64,000 nt of DNA from Archivesica marissinica. Taxonomy: Eukaryota > Mollusca > Bivalvia > Venerida > Vesicomyidae. Both the position numbers and the translations under genes were made by a program. The stretch is from contig CM026391.1 of assembly GCA_014843695.1 (NCBI GenBank), forward strand, positions 40,346,768 to 40,410,767, read 5' to 3'. The notes below the pieces were generated by a model. The model did not search any database and had not been told where the DNA came from. It saw only the letters and a list, made by a program, of their open reading frames with translations. Of this stretch, positions 49,695-62,613 are shown in pieces. How positions within the stretch are numbered: position 1 is the first letter of the stretch; each line of letters begins with the position of its first letter.

Positions 49695-50970
49695 ATGTTC
49701 AGTGCTACATTATAGAAGAGATACAGGTCACAATGTTCAGTTCTACACTATAGAAGAGATACAGCGCACAATGTTCAATGCTACAGTATAGAAGAGATAC
49801 AGCCCACAATTTCCAGTGCTATACTATAGAAGAGATACAACTCACAATGTTCAGTGCTACAGTATAGAAGAGATACAGCTCACAATGTTCAGTGCTACAG
49901 TATACAAGAGATACAGCCCACAATATTCAGTGCTACAGTATAGAAGAGATACAGTTCACAATGTTCAGTGATACACTATCGAAGAGATACAGCTCACAAT
50001 GTTCAGTGCTACATTATAGAAGAGATACAGCTCACAATGTGCAGTGCTACGCTATAGAAGAGATACAGCTCACGATGTTCAGTGCTACGCTATAGAAGAG
50101 ATACAGCTCACACTGTTCAGTGCTACGCTATAGAAGAGATATAGCTCACAATGTTCAGTGTTACACTATCGAAGAGATACAGCTCACAATGTTCAGTGCT
50201 ACACTATTGAAGAGATACAGCCCACAATGTTCAGTGCTACAGTATAGAAGAGATACAGTACACAATATGCAGTGCTACACTATAGAAGAGATATAGCTCA
50301 TAATGTTCAGTGCTACACTATAGAAGAGATACAGCTCACAATGTTCAGTGCTACACTATTGAAGAGATACAGCTCACAATGTTCAGTGCTACGCTATGGA
50401 AGAGATACAGATCACGATGTTCAGTGCTACACTATAGAAGAGATACAGCTCACAATGTTCAGTGCTACACCATAGAAGAAATACAGCCCATAATGTCCAG
50501 TGCTACGCTATAGAAGAGATAGAGCCCACAATGTTCTGACCTACAGTATAGAAGAGATACCGCTCACAATGTTCAGTGCTACACAATAGAAGAGATACAG
50601 CCCACAATGTTCAGTGCTACACTTTAGAAGAGATACAGCCCACAATGTTCAGTGCTACAGTATAGAAGAGATACAGCTCACAATGTTCAGTGCTACACTA
50701 TCGATGACATACAGCTCACAAAGTTCAGTGCTACACAATAGAAGAGATACAGCTCACAATGTTCAGTGCTACACTATAGAAGAGATACAGCTCACACTGT
50801 TCAGTGCTACACTATACAAGAGATACAGCTCACAATGTTCAGTGCTACACTATAGAAGAGATACAGCCCACAATGTTCAGTGCTACACTCTAGAAGAGAT
50901 ACAGCCCACAATGATCAGTGCTACACTATACGAGAGATACAGCTCGCAATCTTCAGTGCAACACTATAGA
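49695..50970. repeat. Near-copy of 35380-36655 (offset 14315)
   Basis: Markers match in order: an AGGTCACAATGTTCAGTTC unit, CACCATAGAAG at 50469 (36154 in the left copy), a GATAGAGCCCAC unit and GTTCTGACC. The readings at 49892 and 50272 equal those at 35577 and 35957. Small differences include CAATAG for CTATAG at about 50730. Confidence 0.85.
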
Positions 50971-52339
50971 TGAGATACAGCTCACAATGTTCAGTGCTAC
51001 GCTATATAAGAGATACAGCTCACAATGTGCAATGCTACACTATAGAAGAGATACAGCCCACAATGTTCAGTGCTACACTATAGAAGAGATACAGCTCACA
51101 ATGTTCAGTGATACAATATACAAGATATACAGCTCACAATGTTCAGTGCTACACTATAGAACAGATACAGCCCACAATGTTCAGTGCTACAGTATAGAAG
51201 AGATACAGTTCACAATATGCAGTGCTACACTATAGAAGAGATATAGCTCATAATGTTCAGTGCTACACTATAGAAGAGATACAGCTCACAATGTTCAGTG
51301 CTACACTATTGAAGTGATACAGCTCACAATGTTCAGTGCTACGCTATGGAAGAGATACAGCTCACGATGTTCAGTGCTACACTATAGAAGAGATACAGCT
51401 CACAATGTTCAGTGCTACATTATATAAGAAATACAGCCCACAATGTCCAGTGCTACGCTATAGAAGAGATACAGCCCACAATGTTCAGACCTACAGTATA
51501 GAAGAGATACCGCTCACAATGTTCAGTGCTACACAATAGAAGAGATACAGCCCACAATGTTCAGTGCTACACTTTAGAAGAGATACAGCCCACAATGTTC
51601 AGTGCTACAGTATAGAAGAGATATAGCTCACAATGTTCAGTGCTACACTATCGATGAGATACAGCTCACAAAGTTCAGTGCTACACTATAGAAGAGATAC
51701 AGCTCACAATGTTCAGTGCTACACTATAGAAGAGATACAGCTCACAATGTTCAGTGCTACACTATACAAGAGATACAGCTCACAATGTTCAGTGCTACAC
51801 TATAGAAGAGATACGGCCCACAATGTTCAGTGCTACACTCTAGAAGAGATACAGCTCACAATGTTCAGTGCTACACTATGGAAGAGATACAGTCAACAAT
51901 GTTCAGTGCTGCACTATAGAAGAGATACAGTTCACAATGTTCAGTGCTACACTATCGAAGAGATACAGCTCACAATGTTCAGTGCTACACTATAGAAGAG
52001 ATACAGCTCACACTGTCCAGTGCTACGCTATAGAAGAGATACAGCCCACAATGTTCAGTGCTACAGTATAGAAGAGATACAGCTCACAACGTTCAGTCCT
52101 ACACAATAGAAGAGATACAGCCCACAATGTTCACTGCTACACTATAGAAGAGATACAGCCCACCATGTTCAGTGCTACAGTATCGAAGAGATACAGCTCA
52201 CAATGTTCAGTGCTACACTATCGATGAGATACAGCTCACATTGTTCAGTGCTACACTATAGAAGAGATATAGGTCACACTGTTCAGTTCTACCCTATAGA
52301 GAGATACAGCGCACAATGTTCAGTGCTACAGTATAGAAG

Positions 52340-52800
52340 AGATACAGCCCACAATTTCCAGTGCTATACTATAGAAGAGATACAACTCACAATGTTCAGT
52401 GCTACAGTATAGAAGAGATACAGCTCACAATGTTCAGTGCTACAGTATATAAGAGATACAGCCCACAATGTTCAGTGCTACAGTATACAAGAGATACAGC
52501 CCACAATATTCAGTGCTACAGTATAGAAGAGATACAGTTCACAATGTTCAGTGATACACTATCGAAGAGATACAGCTCACAATGTTCAGTGCTACATTAT
52601 AGAAGAGATACAGCTCACAATGTGCAGTGCTACGCTATAGAAGAGATACAGCTCACGATGTTCAGTGCTACTCTATAGAAGAGATACAGCTCACACTGTT
52701 CAGTGCTACGCTATAGAAGAGATACAGCTCACAATGTTCAGTGTTACACTATCAAAGAGATACAGCTCACAAAGTTCAGTGCTACTTTATAGAAGAGATA
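52340..52800. repeat. Near-copy of 33504-33964 (offset 18836)
   Basis: The 105-residue reading at 52361 equals that at 33525, and the overlapping one at 52665 starts like 33829. The right end stops where 52800 continues GATATAGCTCATAATG while 33964 continues GATACAGCCCAC. About 300 bp is therefore missing in the right copy relative to the left. Confidence 0.82.
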
Positions 52801-53559
52801 TAGCTCATAATGTTCAGTGCTACACTATAGAAGAGATACAGCTCACAATGTTCAGTGCTACACTATTGAAGAGATACAGCTCACAATGTTCAGTGCTACG
52901 CTATGGAAGAGATACAGCTCACGATGTTCAGTGCTACACTATAGAAGAGATACAGCTCACAATGTTCAGTGCTAATTATAGAAGAAATACAGCCCACAAT
53001 GTCCAGTGCTACGCTATAGAAGAGATACAGCCCACAATGTTCAGACCTACAGTTTAGAAGAGATACCGCTCACAATGTTCAGTGCTACGCAATAGAAGAG
53101 ATACAGCCCACAATGTTCAGTGCTACACTTTAGAAGAGATACAGCCCACAATGTTCAGTGCTACAGTATAGAAGAGATACAGCTCACAATGTTCAGTGCT
53201 ACACTATCGATGAGATACAGCTCACAAAGTTCAGCGCTACACTATAGAAGAGATACAGCTCACAATGTTCAGTGCTACACTATAGAAGAGATACAGCTCA
53301 CAATGTTCAGTGCTACACTATACAAGAGATACAGCTCACAATGTTCAGTGCTACACTATAGAAGAGATACAGCCCACAATGTTCAGTGCTACACTCTAGA
53401 AGAGATACAGCTCACAATGTTCAGTGCTACACTATGGAAGAGATACAGTCCACAATGTTCAGTGCTGCACTATAGAAGAGATACAGTTCACAATGTTCAG
53501 TGCTACACTATCGAAGAGATAAAGCTCACAATGTTCAGTGCTACACTATAGAAGAGATA

Positions 53560-55200
53560 CAGCCCACAATGTTCAGTGCTACAGTATACAAGAGATACAG
53601 CCCACAATATTCAGTGCTACAGTATAGAAGAGATACAGTTCACAATGTTCAGTGATACACTATCGAAGAGATACAGCTCACAATGTTCAGTGCTACATTA
53701 TAGAAGAGATACAGCTCACAATGTGCAGTGCTACGCTATAGAAGAGATACAGCTCACGATGTTCAGTGCTACTCTATAGAAGAGATACAGCTCACACTGT
53801 TCAGTGCTACGCTATAGAAGAGATACAGCTCACAATGTTCAGTGTTACACTATCAAAGAGATACAGCTCACAAAGTTCAGTGCTACTTTATAGAAGAGAT
53901 ACAGCCCACAATGTTCAGTGCTACAGTATAGAAGAGATACAGTTCACAATATGCAGTGCTACACTATAGAAGAGATATAGCTCATAATGTTCAGTGCTAC
54001 ACTATAGAAGAGATACAGCTCACAATGTTTAGTGCTACACTATTGAAGAGATACAGCTCACAATGTTCAGTGCTACGCTATGGAAGAGATACAGCTCACG
54101 ATGTTCAGTGCTACACTATAGAAGAGATACAGCTCACAATGTTCAGTGCTACGCTATAGAAGAGATACAGCTCACGATGTTCAGTGCTACGCTATAGAAG
54201 AGATACAGCTTACAATGTTCAGTGCTACGCTATAGAAGAGATACAGTTCACACTGCTCAGTGCTACGCTATAGAACAGATACAGCTAACAATGTTCAGTG
54301 TTACAGTATAGCAGAGATACAGCTCACAATGTTCAGTGCTACAGTATACAAGAGATACAGCTCACACTGTTCAGTTATACTCTATAGAAGAGATACAGCC
54401 CACAATGTTCAGTGGTACACTATAGAAGAGATACAGTTCACAATGTTCAGTGCTTCACTATCAAAGAGATACAGCTCACAATGTTCAGTGCTACACTATA
54501 GAAGAGATACAGCTCATACTGTTCAGTGCTACGCTATAGAAGAGATACAGCTCACGATGTTCAGTGCTACGCTATAGAAGAGATACAGCTCACAATGTTC
54601 AGTGCTACGCTATCGAAGAGATACAGCTCACAATGTTCAGTGCTACGCTATAGAACAGATACAGCTCACGATGTTCAGTGCTACACTATAGAAGATATAC
54701 AGTTCACAATGTGCAGTGCTACACTATCGATGAGATACAGCTCACACTGTTCAGTGCTACACTATAGAAGAGATACAGGTCACAATGTTCAGTTCTACAT
54801 TATAGAAGAGATACAGCGCACAATGTTCAGTGCTACAGTATAGAAGAGATACAGCCCACAATTTCCAGTGCTATACTATAAAAGAGATACAACTCACAAT
54901 GGTCAGTGCTACAGTATAGAAGAGATACAGCTCACAATGTTCAGTGCTACACTATAGAAGAGATACAGCCCACAATGATCAGTGCTACACTATACGAGAG
55001 ATACAGCTCGCAATGTTCAGTGCTACACTATAAAAGAGATACAGCTCACAATGTTCAGTGCTACACTATAGAAGAGATACAGCCCACAATGTCCAGTGCT
55101 ACGCTATAGAAGAGATACAGCCCACAATGTTCAGTGCTACAGTATAGAAGAGATACAGCTCACAATGTTCAGTGCTACACAATAGAAGAGATACAGCCCA
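53560..55200. repeat. Near-copy of 33623-35263 (offset 19937)
   Basis: Readings starting at 53576, 53766, 53956, 54260, 54526 and 54906 correspond one to one with those at 33639, 33829, 34019, 34323, 34589 and 34969, with only scattered changes. The unit GTTTAGTGCTACACTATTG and the TATAGCAGAG unit are shared rare markers. 54906-55500 also matches 46055-46650 (offset 8851). Confidence 0.88.
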
Positions 55201-55247
55201 TAATGTTCACTGCTACACTATAGAAGAGATACAGCCCACAATGTTCA

Positions 55248-57050
55248 GTGCTACAGTATCGAAGAGATACAGCTCACAATGTTCAGTGCTACACTATCGA
55301 TGAGATACAGCTCACACTGTTCAGTGCTACAGTATATAAGAGATACTGCCAACAATGTTCAGTGCTACAGTATACAAGAGATACAGCCCACAATATTCAG
55401 TGCTACAGTATAGAAGAGATACAGTTCACAATGTTCAGTGATACACTATCGAAGAGATACAGCTCACAATGTTCAGTGCTACATTATAGAAGAGATACAG
55501 CTCACAAGTGCAGTGCTACGCTATAGAAGAGATACAGCTCACGATGTTCAGTGCTATGCTATAGAAGAGATACAGCTCACACTGTTCAGTGCTACGCTAT
55601 AGAAGAGATATAGCTCACAATGTTCAGTGTTACACTATCGAAGAGATACAGCTCACAATGTTCAGTGCTACACTATTGAAGAGATACAACCCACAATGTT
55701 CAGTGCAACAGTATAGAAGAGATACAGTACACAATATGCAGTGCTACACTATAGAAGAGATATAGCTCATAATGTTCAGTGCTACACTATAGAAGAGATA
55801 CAGCTCACAATGTTCAGTGCTACACTATTGAAGAGATACAGCTCACAATGTTCAGTGCTACGCTATGGAAGAGATACAGATCACGATGTTCAGTGCTACA
55901 TTATAGAAGAAATACAGCCCACAATGTCCAGTGCTACGCTATAGAAGAGATACAGCCCACAATGTTCAGACCTACAGTATAGAAGAGATACCGCTCACAA
56001 TGTTCAGTGCTACACAATAGAAGAGATACAGCCCACAATGTTCAGTGCTACACTTTAGAAGAGATACAGCCCACAATGTTCAATGCTACAGTATAGAAAT
56101 GATACAGCTCACAATGTTCAGTGCTACACTATCGATGAGATACAGCTCACAAAGTTCAGTGCTACACTATAGAAGAGATACAGCTCACAATGTTCAGTGC
56201 TACACTATAGAAGAGATACAGCTCACAATGGTCAGTGCTACACTATACAAGAGATACAGCTCACAATGTTCAGTGCTACACTATAGAAGAGATACAGCCC
56301 ACAATGTTCAGTGCTACACTCTAGAAGAGATACAGCCCACAATGATCAGTGCTACACTTTACGAGAGATACAGCTCGCAATCTTCAGTGCTACACTATAG
56401 AAGAGATACAGCTCACAATGTTCAGTGCTACGCTATAGAAGAGATACAGCCCACAATGTTCAGTGCTACAGTATAGAAGAGATACAGCTCACAATGTTCA
56501 GTGCTACACAATAGAAGAGATACAGCCCATAATGTTCACTGCTACACTATAGAAGAGATACAGCCCACAATGTTCAGTGCTACAGTATCGAAGAGATACA
56601 GCTCACAATGTTCAGTGCTACACTATCGATGAGATACAGCTCACACTGTTCAGTGCTACAGTATATAAGAGATACTGCCAACAATGTTCAGTGCTACAGT
56701 ATACAAGAGATACAGCCCACAATATTCAGTGCTACAGTATAGAAGAGATACAGTTCACAATGTTCAGTGATACACTATCGAAGAGATACAGCTCACAATG
56801 TTCAGTGCTACATTATAGAAGAGATACAGCTCACAATGTGCAGTGCTACGCTATAGAAGAGATACAGCTCACGATGTTCAGTGCTACGCTATAGAAGAGA
56901 TACAGCTCACAATGTTCAGTGCTACACTATAGAAGAGATATAGCTCACAATGTTCAGTGTTACACTATCGAAGAGATACAGCTCACAATGTTCAGTGCTA
57001 CACTATAGAAGAGATACAGCTCACAATGTTCAGTGCTACAGTATAGAAGA
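55248..57050. repeat. Tandem higher-order repeat of about 1.33 kb
   Basis: The series at 55248 (ACAATGTTCAGTGCTACACTATCGATGAG..., then GATACTGCCAACAATG) starts again at 56577, 1329 bp later, or 35 units less one base. A similar spacing of 1329 bp separates the readings at 36299 and 37628 in the left segment, and 1367 bp separates 35577 and 36944. Confidence 0.75.
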
Positions 57051-57339
57051 GATACAGCACACAATATCAGTGCTACACTATACAAGAGATACAGCTCACA
57101 ATGTTCAGTACTACACTATAGAAGAGATACAGCTCACAATGTTCAGTGCTACACTAAGAAGAGAAACAGCTCACAATGTTCAGTACTACACTATAGAAGA
57201 GATACAGATCACAATGTCCAGTGCTACACTATAGAAGAAATACAGCCCACAATGTCCAGTGCTACACTATAGAAGAGATACAGCCCACAATGTTCAGTGC
57301 TACAGTATAGAAGAGATACAGCTCACAATGTTCAGTGCT

Positions 57340-57615
57340 ACACATATAAGAAGATACAGCTCACAATGTTCAGTGTACATCTTAGAAGGATACAGCCCAC
57401 AATGTTCAATGTAAAATATAGAAAAGATAGCGCACAATTTCGTGTACATTCGTGAGTACAGCTCACAAAATTCAGTGCTACATATAGAAGAGATACAGTC
57501 CAATGTCAGTGCTACATATAGAAGAGATACACCACAATGTCGTGCTACACTAAACAAGAGAACAGCTCACATGTCAGTGTACACTATAGAAGAGATAAGC
57601 CCACAATGTTCAGTC
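57340..57615. other. Error-like stretch in the 38-bp array
   Basis: Dense small indels (CATCTTAGAAGGATACAGCC, TTTCGTGTACATTCGTGAG, GATACACCACAATGTCGTGC) occur between clean flanks. By unit order it corresponds to about 37630-37890. The duplicated block beginning at 57622 starts immediately after it, so the noise marks a junction. Confidence 0.65.
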
Positions 57616-57621
57616 GTCTAC

Positions 57622-60055
57622 ACTCTAGAAGAGATACAGCCCACAATGATCAGTGCTACACTTTACGAGAGATACAGCTCGCAATCTTCAGTGCTACACT
57701 ATAGAAGAGATACAGCTCACAATGTTCAGTGCTACGCTATAGAAGAGATACAGCTCACAATGTTCAGTGATACAATATACAAGATATACAGCTCACAATG
57801 TTCAGTGCTACACTATAGAAGAGATACAGCTCACAATGTTCAGTGCTACACTATAGAAGAGATACAGAACACAATGTTAAGTGCTACACTATACAAGAGA
57901 TACAGGTCACAATGTTCAGTGCTACAGTATAGAAGAGATACAGTTCACAATATGCAGTGCTACACTATAGAAGAGATATAGCTCATAATGTTCAGTGCTA
58001 CACTATAGAAGAGATACAGCTCACAATGTTCAGTGCTACACTATTGAAGAGATACTGCTCACAATGTTCAGTGCTACGCTATGGAAGAGATACAGCTCAC
58101 GATGTTCAGTGCTACACTATAGAAGAGATACAGCTCACAATGTTCAGTGCTACCATATAGAAGAAATACAGCCCACAATGTCCAGTGCTACGCTATAGAA
58201 GAGATACAGCCCACAATGTTCAGACCTACAGTATAGAAGAGATACCGCTCACAATGTTCAGTGCTACACATGCTACACAATAGAAGAGATACAGCCCATA
58301 ATGTTCAGCGCTACACTTTAGAAGAGATACAGCCCACAATGTTCAGTGCTACAGTATAGAAGAGATACAGCTCACAATATTCAGTGCTACACTATCGATG
58401 AGATACAGCTCACAAAGTTCAGTGCTACACTATAGAAGAGATACAGCTCACAATGTTCAGTGCTACACTATAGAAGAGATACAGCCCACAATGTTCAGTG
58501 CTACACTCTAGAATAGATACAGCCCACAATGATCAGTGCTACACTATACGAGAGATACAGCTCGCAATCTTCAGTGCTACACTATAGAAGAGATACAGCT
58601 CACAATGTTCAGTGCTACGCTATATAAGAGATACAGCTCACAATGTGCAATGCTACACTATAGAAGAGATACAGCCCACAATGTTCAGTGCTACACTATA
58701 GAAGAGATACAGCTCACAATGTTCAGTGATACAATATACAAGATATACAGCTCACAATGTTCAGTGCTACACTATAGAAGGGATACAGCCCACAATGTTC
58801 ATAGCTACAGTATAGAAGAGATACAGTTCACAATATGCAGTGCTACACTATAGAAGAGATATAGCTCATAATGTTCAGTGCTACACTATAGAAGAGATAC
58901 AGCTCACAATGTTCAGTGCTACACTATTAAAGAGATACAGCTCACAATGTTCAGTGCTACGCTATGGAAGAGATACAGCTCACGATGTTCAGTGCTACAC
59001 TATAGAAGAGATACAGCTCACAATGTTCAGTGCTACGCTATATAAGAGATACAGCTCACAATGTGCAATGCTACACTATAGAAGAGATACAGCCCACAAT
59101 GTTCAGTGCTACACTATAGAAGAGATACAGCTCACAATGTTCAGTGATACAATATACAATATATACAGCTCACAATGTTCAGTGCTACACTATAGAAGAG
59201 ATACAGCTCACAATGTTCAGTGCTACACTATAGAAGAGATACAGAACACAATGTTAAGTGCTACACTATACAAGAGATACAGGTCACAATGTTCAGTGCT
59301 ACACTATAGAAGAGATACAGCCCACAATGTTCAGTGCTACACCATAGAAGAGATACAGCCCACAATGATCAGTGCTACACTATACAAGAGATACAGCTCA
59401 CAATGTTCAGTGCTACACTATACAAGAGATACAGCTCACAATGTTCAGTGATACACTATAGAAGAAATACAGCCCACAATGTCCAGTGCTACGCTATAGA
59501 AGAGATACAGCTCACAATGTTCAGACCTACAGTATAGAAGAGATACCGCTCACAATGTTCAGTGCTACACAATAGAAGAGATACAGCCCACAATGTTCAG
59601 TGCTACACTATAGAAGAGATACAGCCCACAATGTTCAGTGCTACAGTATAGAAGAGATACAGCCCACAATGTCCAGTGCTACACTATAGATGAGATACTG
59701 CTCATAATCTTCAGTGCTACACTATAGAAGAGATACAGCCCACAATGTTCAGTGCTACAGTATAGAAGAGATACAGCTCACAATGTCCAGTGCTACATTA
59801 TAGAAGAAATACAGCTCACAATGCTCAGTGCTACAGTATAGAAGAGATACAGCTCACAATGTTCAGTGCTACACTATAGAAGAGATACCACTCAAAATGT
59901 CCAGTGCTACACTATAGAAGAGATACATCTCACAATGTTCATTGCTACAGTATAGAAGAGATACAGCTCACAATGTCCAGTGGTACACTATAGAAGAGAT
60001 ACAGCCCACAATATTCAGTGCTACAGTATATAAGAGATACAGCTCACAATGTTCA
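57622..60055. repeat. Near-identical copy of 37901-40334 (offset 19721), 2.43 kb
   Basis: The copy preserves rare marks. These include the ten-base duplication TGCTACACATGCTACACAAT (58262; 38541 on the left), a TAGAATAGATACAGC unit, ATATACAATATATACAGC, and an AGAAGGGATAC unit followed by GTTCATAGCTAC. Only scattered substitutions were seen, for example CACCATAG at 59341 and CATTGCTAC at 59940. The match ends at about 60055, where CAGTACTACACTACCG replaces CAGTGCTACACTATAG. Confidence 0.92.
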
Positions 60056-60069
60056 GTACTACACTACCG

Positions 60070-60735
60070 AAGAGATACAGCTCACAATGTTCAGTGCTAC
60101 ACTATAGAAGAGATACAGCTCACAATGTTCAGTGCTACGCTATAGAAGAGAAACAGCTCACAATGTCCAGTGCTACACTATCGATGCGATACAGCTCACA
60201 ATATTCAGTGCTACACTATAGAAGAGATACAGCTCACAATGTTCAGTGTTACACTATAGAAGAGATACAGCCCACAATGTTCATTGCTACGGTATAGAAG
60301 AGATACAGCCCACAATGTCCAGTGCTACACTATAGAGGAGATACAGCTCACAATGTCCAGTGCTACACTATAGAAGAGATACAGCACACAATGTTCAGTG
60401 CTACAGTACAGAAGAGATACAGCTCACAATGTCCAGTGCTACACTATAAATGAGATACAGCTCACTATGTTCAGTGCTAAGCTATAGAAGAGATACAGCT
60501 CACAGTTTTCAGTGCTACGCTATAGAAGAGATACAGCTCACGATGTTCAGTGCTACGCTATAGAAGAGATAGAGCTCACAATGTTCAGTGCTACGCTATA
60601 GAAGAGATACAGCTCACAATGTTCAGTGCTAAGCTATAGAAGAGATACAGCTCACAGTTTTCAGTGCTACGCTATAGAAGAGATACAGCTCACGATGTTC
60701 AGTGCTACGCTATAGAAGAGATAGAGCTCACAATG
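60070..60735. repeat. Mosaic patch matching 46639-47304 (offset 13431)
   Basis: This patch sits between two blocks copied from about 19.72 kb to the left but itself follows 46639-47304. Shared rare marks: a GAGAAACAGC unit, CGATGCGATACAGC, GTTCATTGCTACGG, CAGTACAGAAGAG, CTCACTATGTTC and GAGATAGAGCTCAC. The patch ends near 60735, where 47304 reads GATCAGAGATACACT and this copy reads GTTCAGAGCTACGCT. Confidence 0.88.
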
Positions 60736-60755
60736 TTCAGAGCTACGCTATCGAA

Positions 60756-62613
60756 GAGATACAGCTCACATTGTTCAGTGCTACGCTATAGAACAGATAC
60801 AGCTCACGATGTTCAGTGCTACACTATAGAAGATATACAGCTCACAATGTGCAGTGCTACACTATAGAACATATACAGCCCACAATGTTCAGTGCTACAC
60901 TATAGAAGAGATACAGCTCACAATGTTCAGTGCTACACTATTGAAGAGATACAGCTCACAATGTTCAGTGCTACGCTATGGAAGAGATACAGCTCACGAT
61001 GTTCAGTGCTACGCTATAGAAGAGATACAGCTCACAATGTTCAGTGCTAAGCTAGAGAAGAGATACAGCTCACAATATTCAGTGCTACGCTGTATAAGAG
61101 ATACAGCTCACAATGTTCAGTGCTACGCTATAGAAGAGATACAGCTCACAATGTTCAGTGCTACACTATAGAAGAGATACATCTCACAATGTTCAGTGCT
61201 ACAGTATAGAAGAGATACAGCTCAAACTGTCCAGTGCTACACTATAGAAGAGATACAGCCCACAATATTCAGTGCTACAGTATATAAGAAATACAGCTCA
61301 CAATGTTCAGTGCTACACTATACAAGAGATACAGCCCACAATGGTCAGTGCTACAGTATAGAAGAGATACTGTTCACAATGTTCAGTGCTACACTACCGA
61401 AGAGATACAGCTAACAATGTTCAGTGCTACACTATAGAAGAGATACAGCTCACAATGTTCAGTGCTAAGCTATAGAAGAGATACAGCTCACAATGTTCAG
61501 TGCTAAGCTAGAGAAGAGATACAGCTCACAATATTCAGTGCTACGCTATAGAAGAGATACAGCTCACAATGTTCAGTGCTACACTATAGACGAGATACAG
61601 CCCACAATGTTCAGTGCTACGGTATAGAAGAGATACAGCCCACAATGTCCAGTGCTACATTATAGAAGAGATACAGCTCACAATGTCCAGTGCTACACTA
61701 TAGAAGAGATACAGCTCACAATGTTCAGTGCTACAGTATAGAAGAGATACAGCTCACAATGTCCAGTGCTACACTATAAATGAGATACAGCCCACAATGT
61801 TCAGTGCTACAGTATATAAGAGATACAGCTCTCGATGTTCAGTGCTACACTATACAAGAGATACAGCCCACAATGGTCAGTGATACAGTATAGAAGAGAT
61901 ACAGTTCACAATGTTCAGTGCTACACTATCGAAGAGATGCAGCTCACAATGTTCAGTGCTACACTGTAGAAGAGATACAGCTCACAATGTTCAGTGCTAC
62001 GCTATAGAAGAGATACAGCTCACGATGCTCAGTGCTACGCTATAGAAGAGATACAGCTCACAATGTTCAGTGCTACGCTATAGAAGAGGTACACCTCACA
62101 GTGTTCAGTGCTAAGCTATAGAACAGATACAGCTCACAATGTTCAGTGCTACAGTATACAAGAGATACAGCTCACACTGTTCAGTGCTACACTATGGAAG
62201 AGATACAGCTCACAATGTTCAGTACTACACTATGGAAGAGATACAGCCCACAATGTTCAGTGGTACACTATAGAAGAGATACAGTTCACAATGTTCAGTG
62301 CTACACTATCAAAGAGATACAGCTCACAATGTTCAGTGCTACACTATAGAAGAGATACAGCTCACACTGTTCAGTGCTACGCTATAGAAGAGATACAGTT
62401 CACGATGTTCTGTGCTACGCTGTGGAAGAGATACAGCTCACAATGTTCAGTGCTACGCTATAGAAGAGATACAGCTCACAATGTTCAGTGCTACGCTATC
62501 GAAGAGATACAGCTCACAATGTTCAGTGCTACGCTATAGAACAGATACAGCTCACGATGTTCAGTACTACATTATAGAAGATATACAGCTCACAATGTTC
62601 AGTGCTACACTAT
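60756..62613. repeat. Near-identical copy of 41030-42887 (offset 19726), 1.86 kb
   Basis: Readings at 60854, 61196, 62108, 62146 and 62412 reproduce those at 41128, 41470, 42382, 42420 and 42686. Rare marks include AGAACATATACAGCC, CTGTATAAGAG, CTACACTACCGAAG, GAGGTACACCTCACAG and GTTCTGTGCTACGCTGTGG. Differences are rare (TTGTTC for ATGTTC at about 60771). The match ends at 62613; then this copy turns into the series found at about 36388. Confidence 0.92.
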
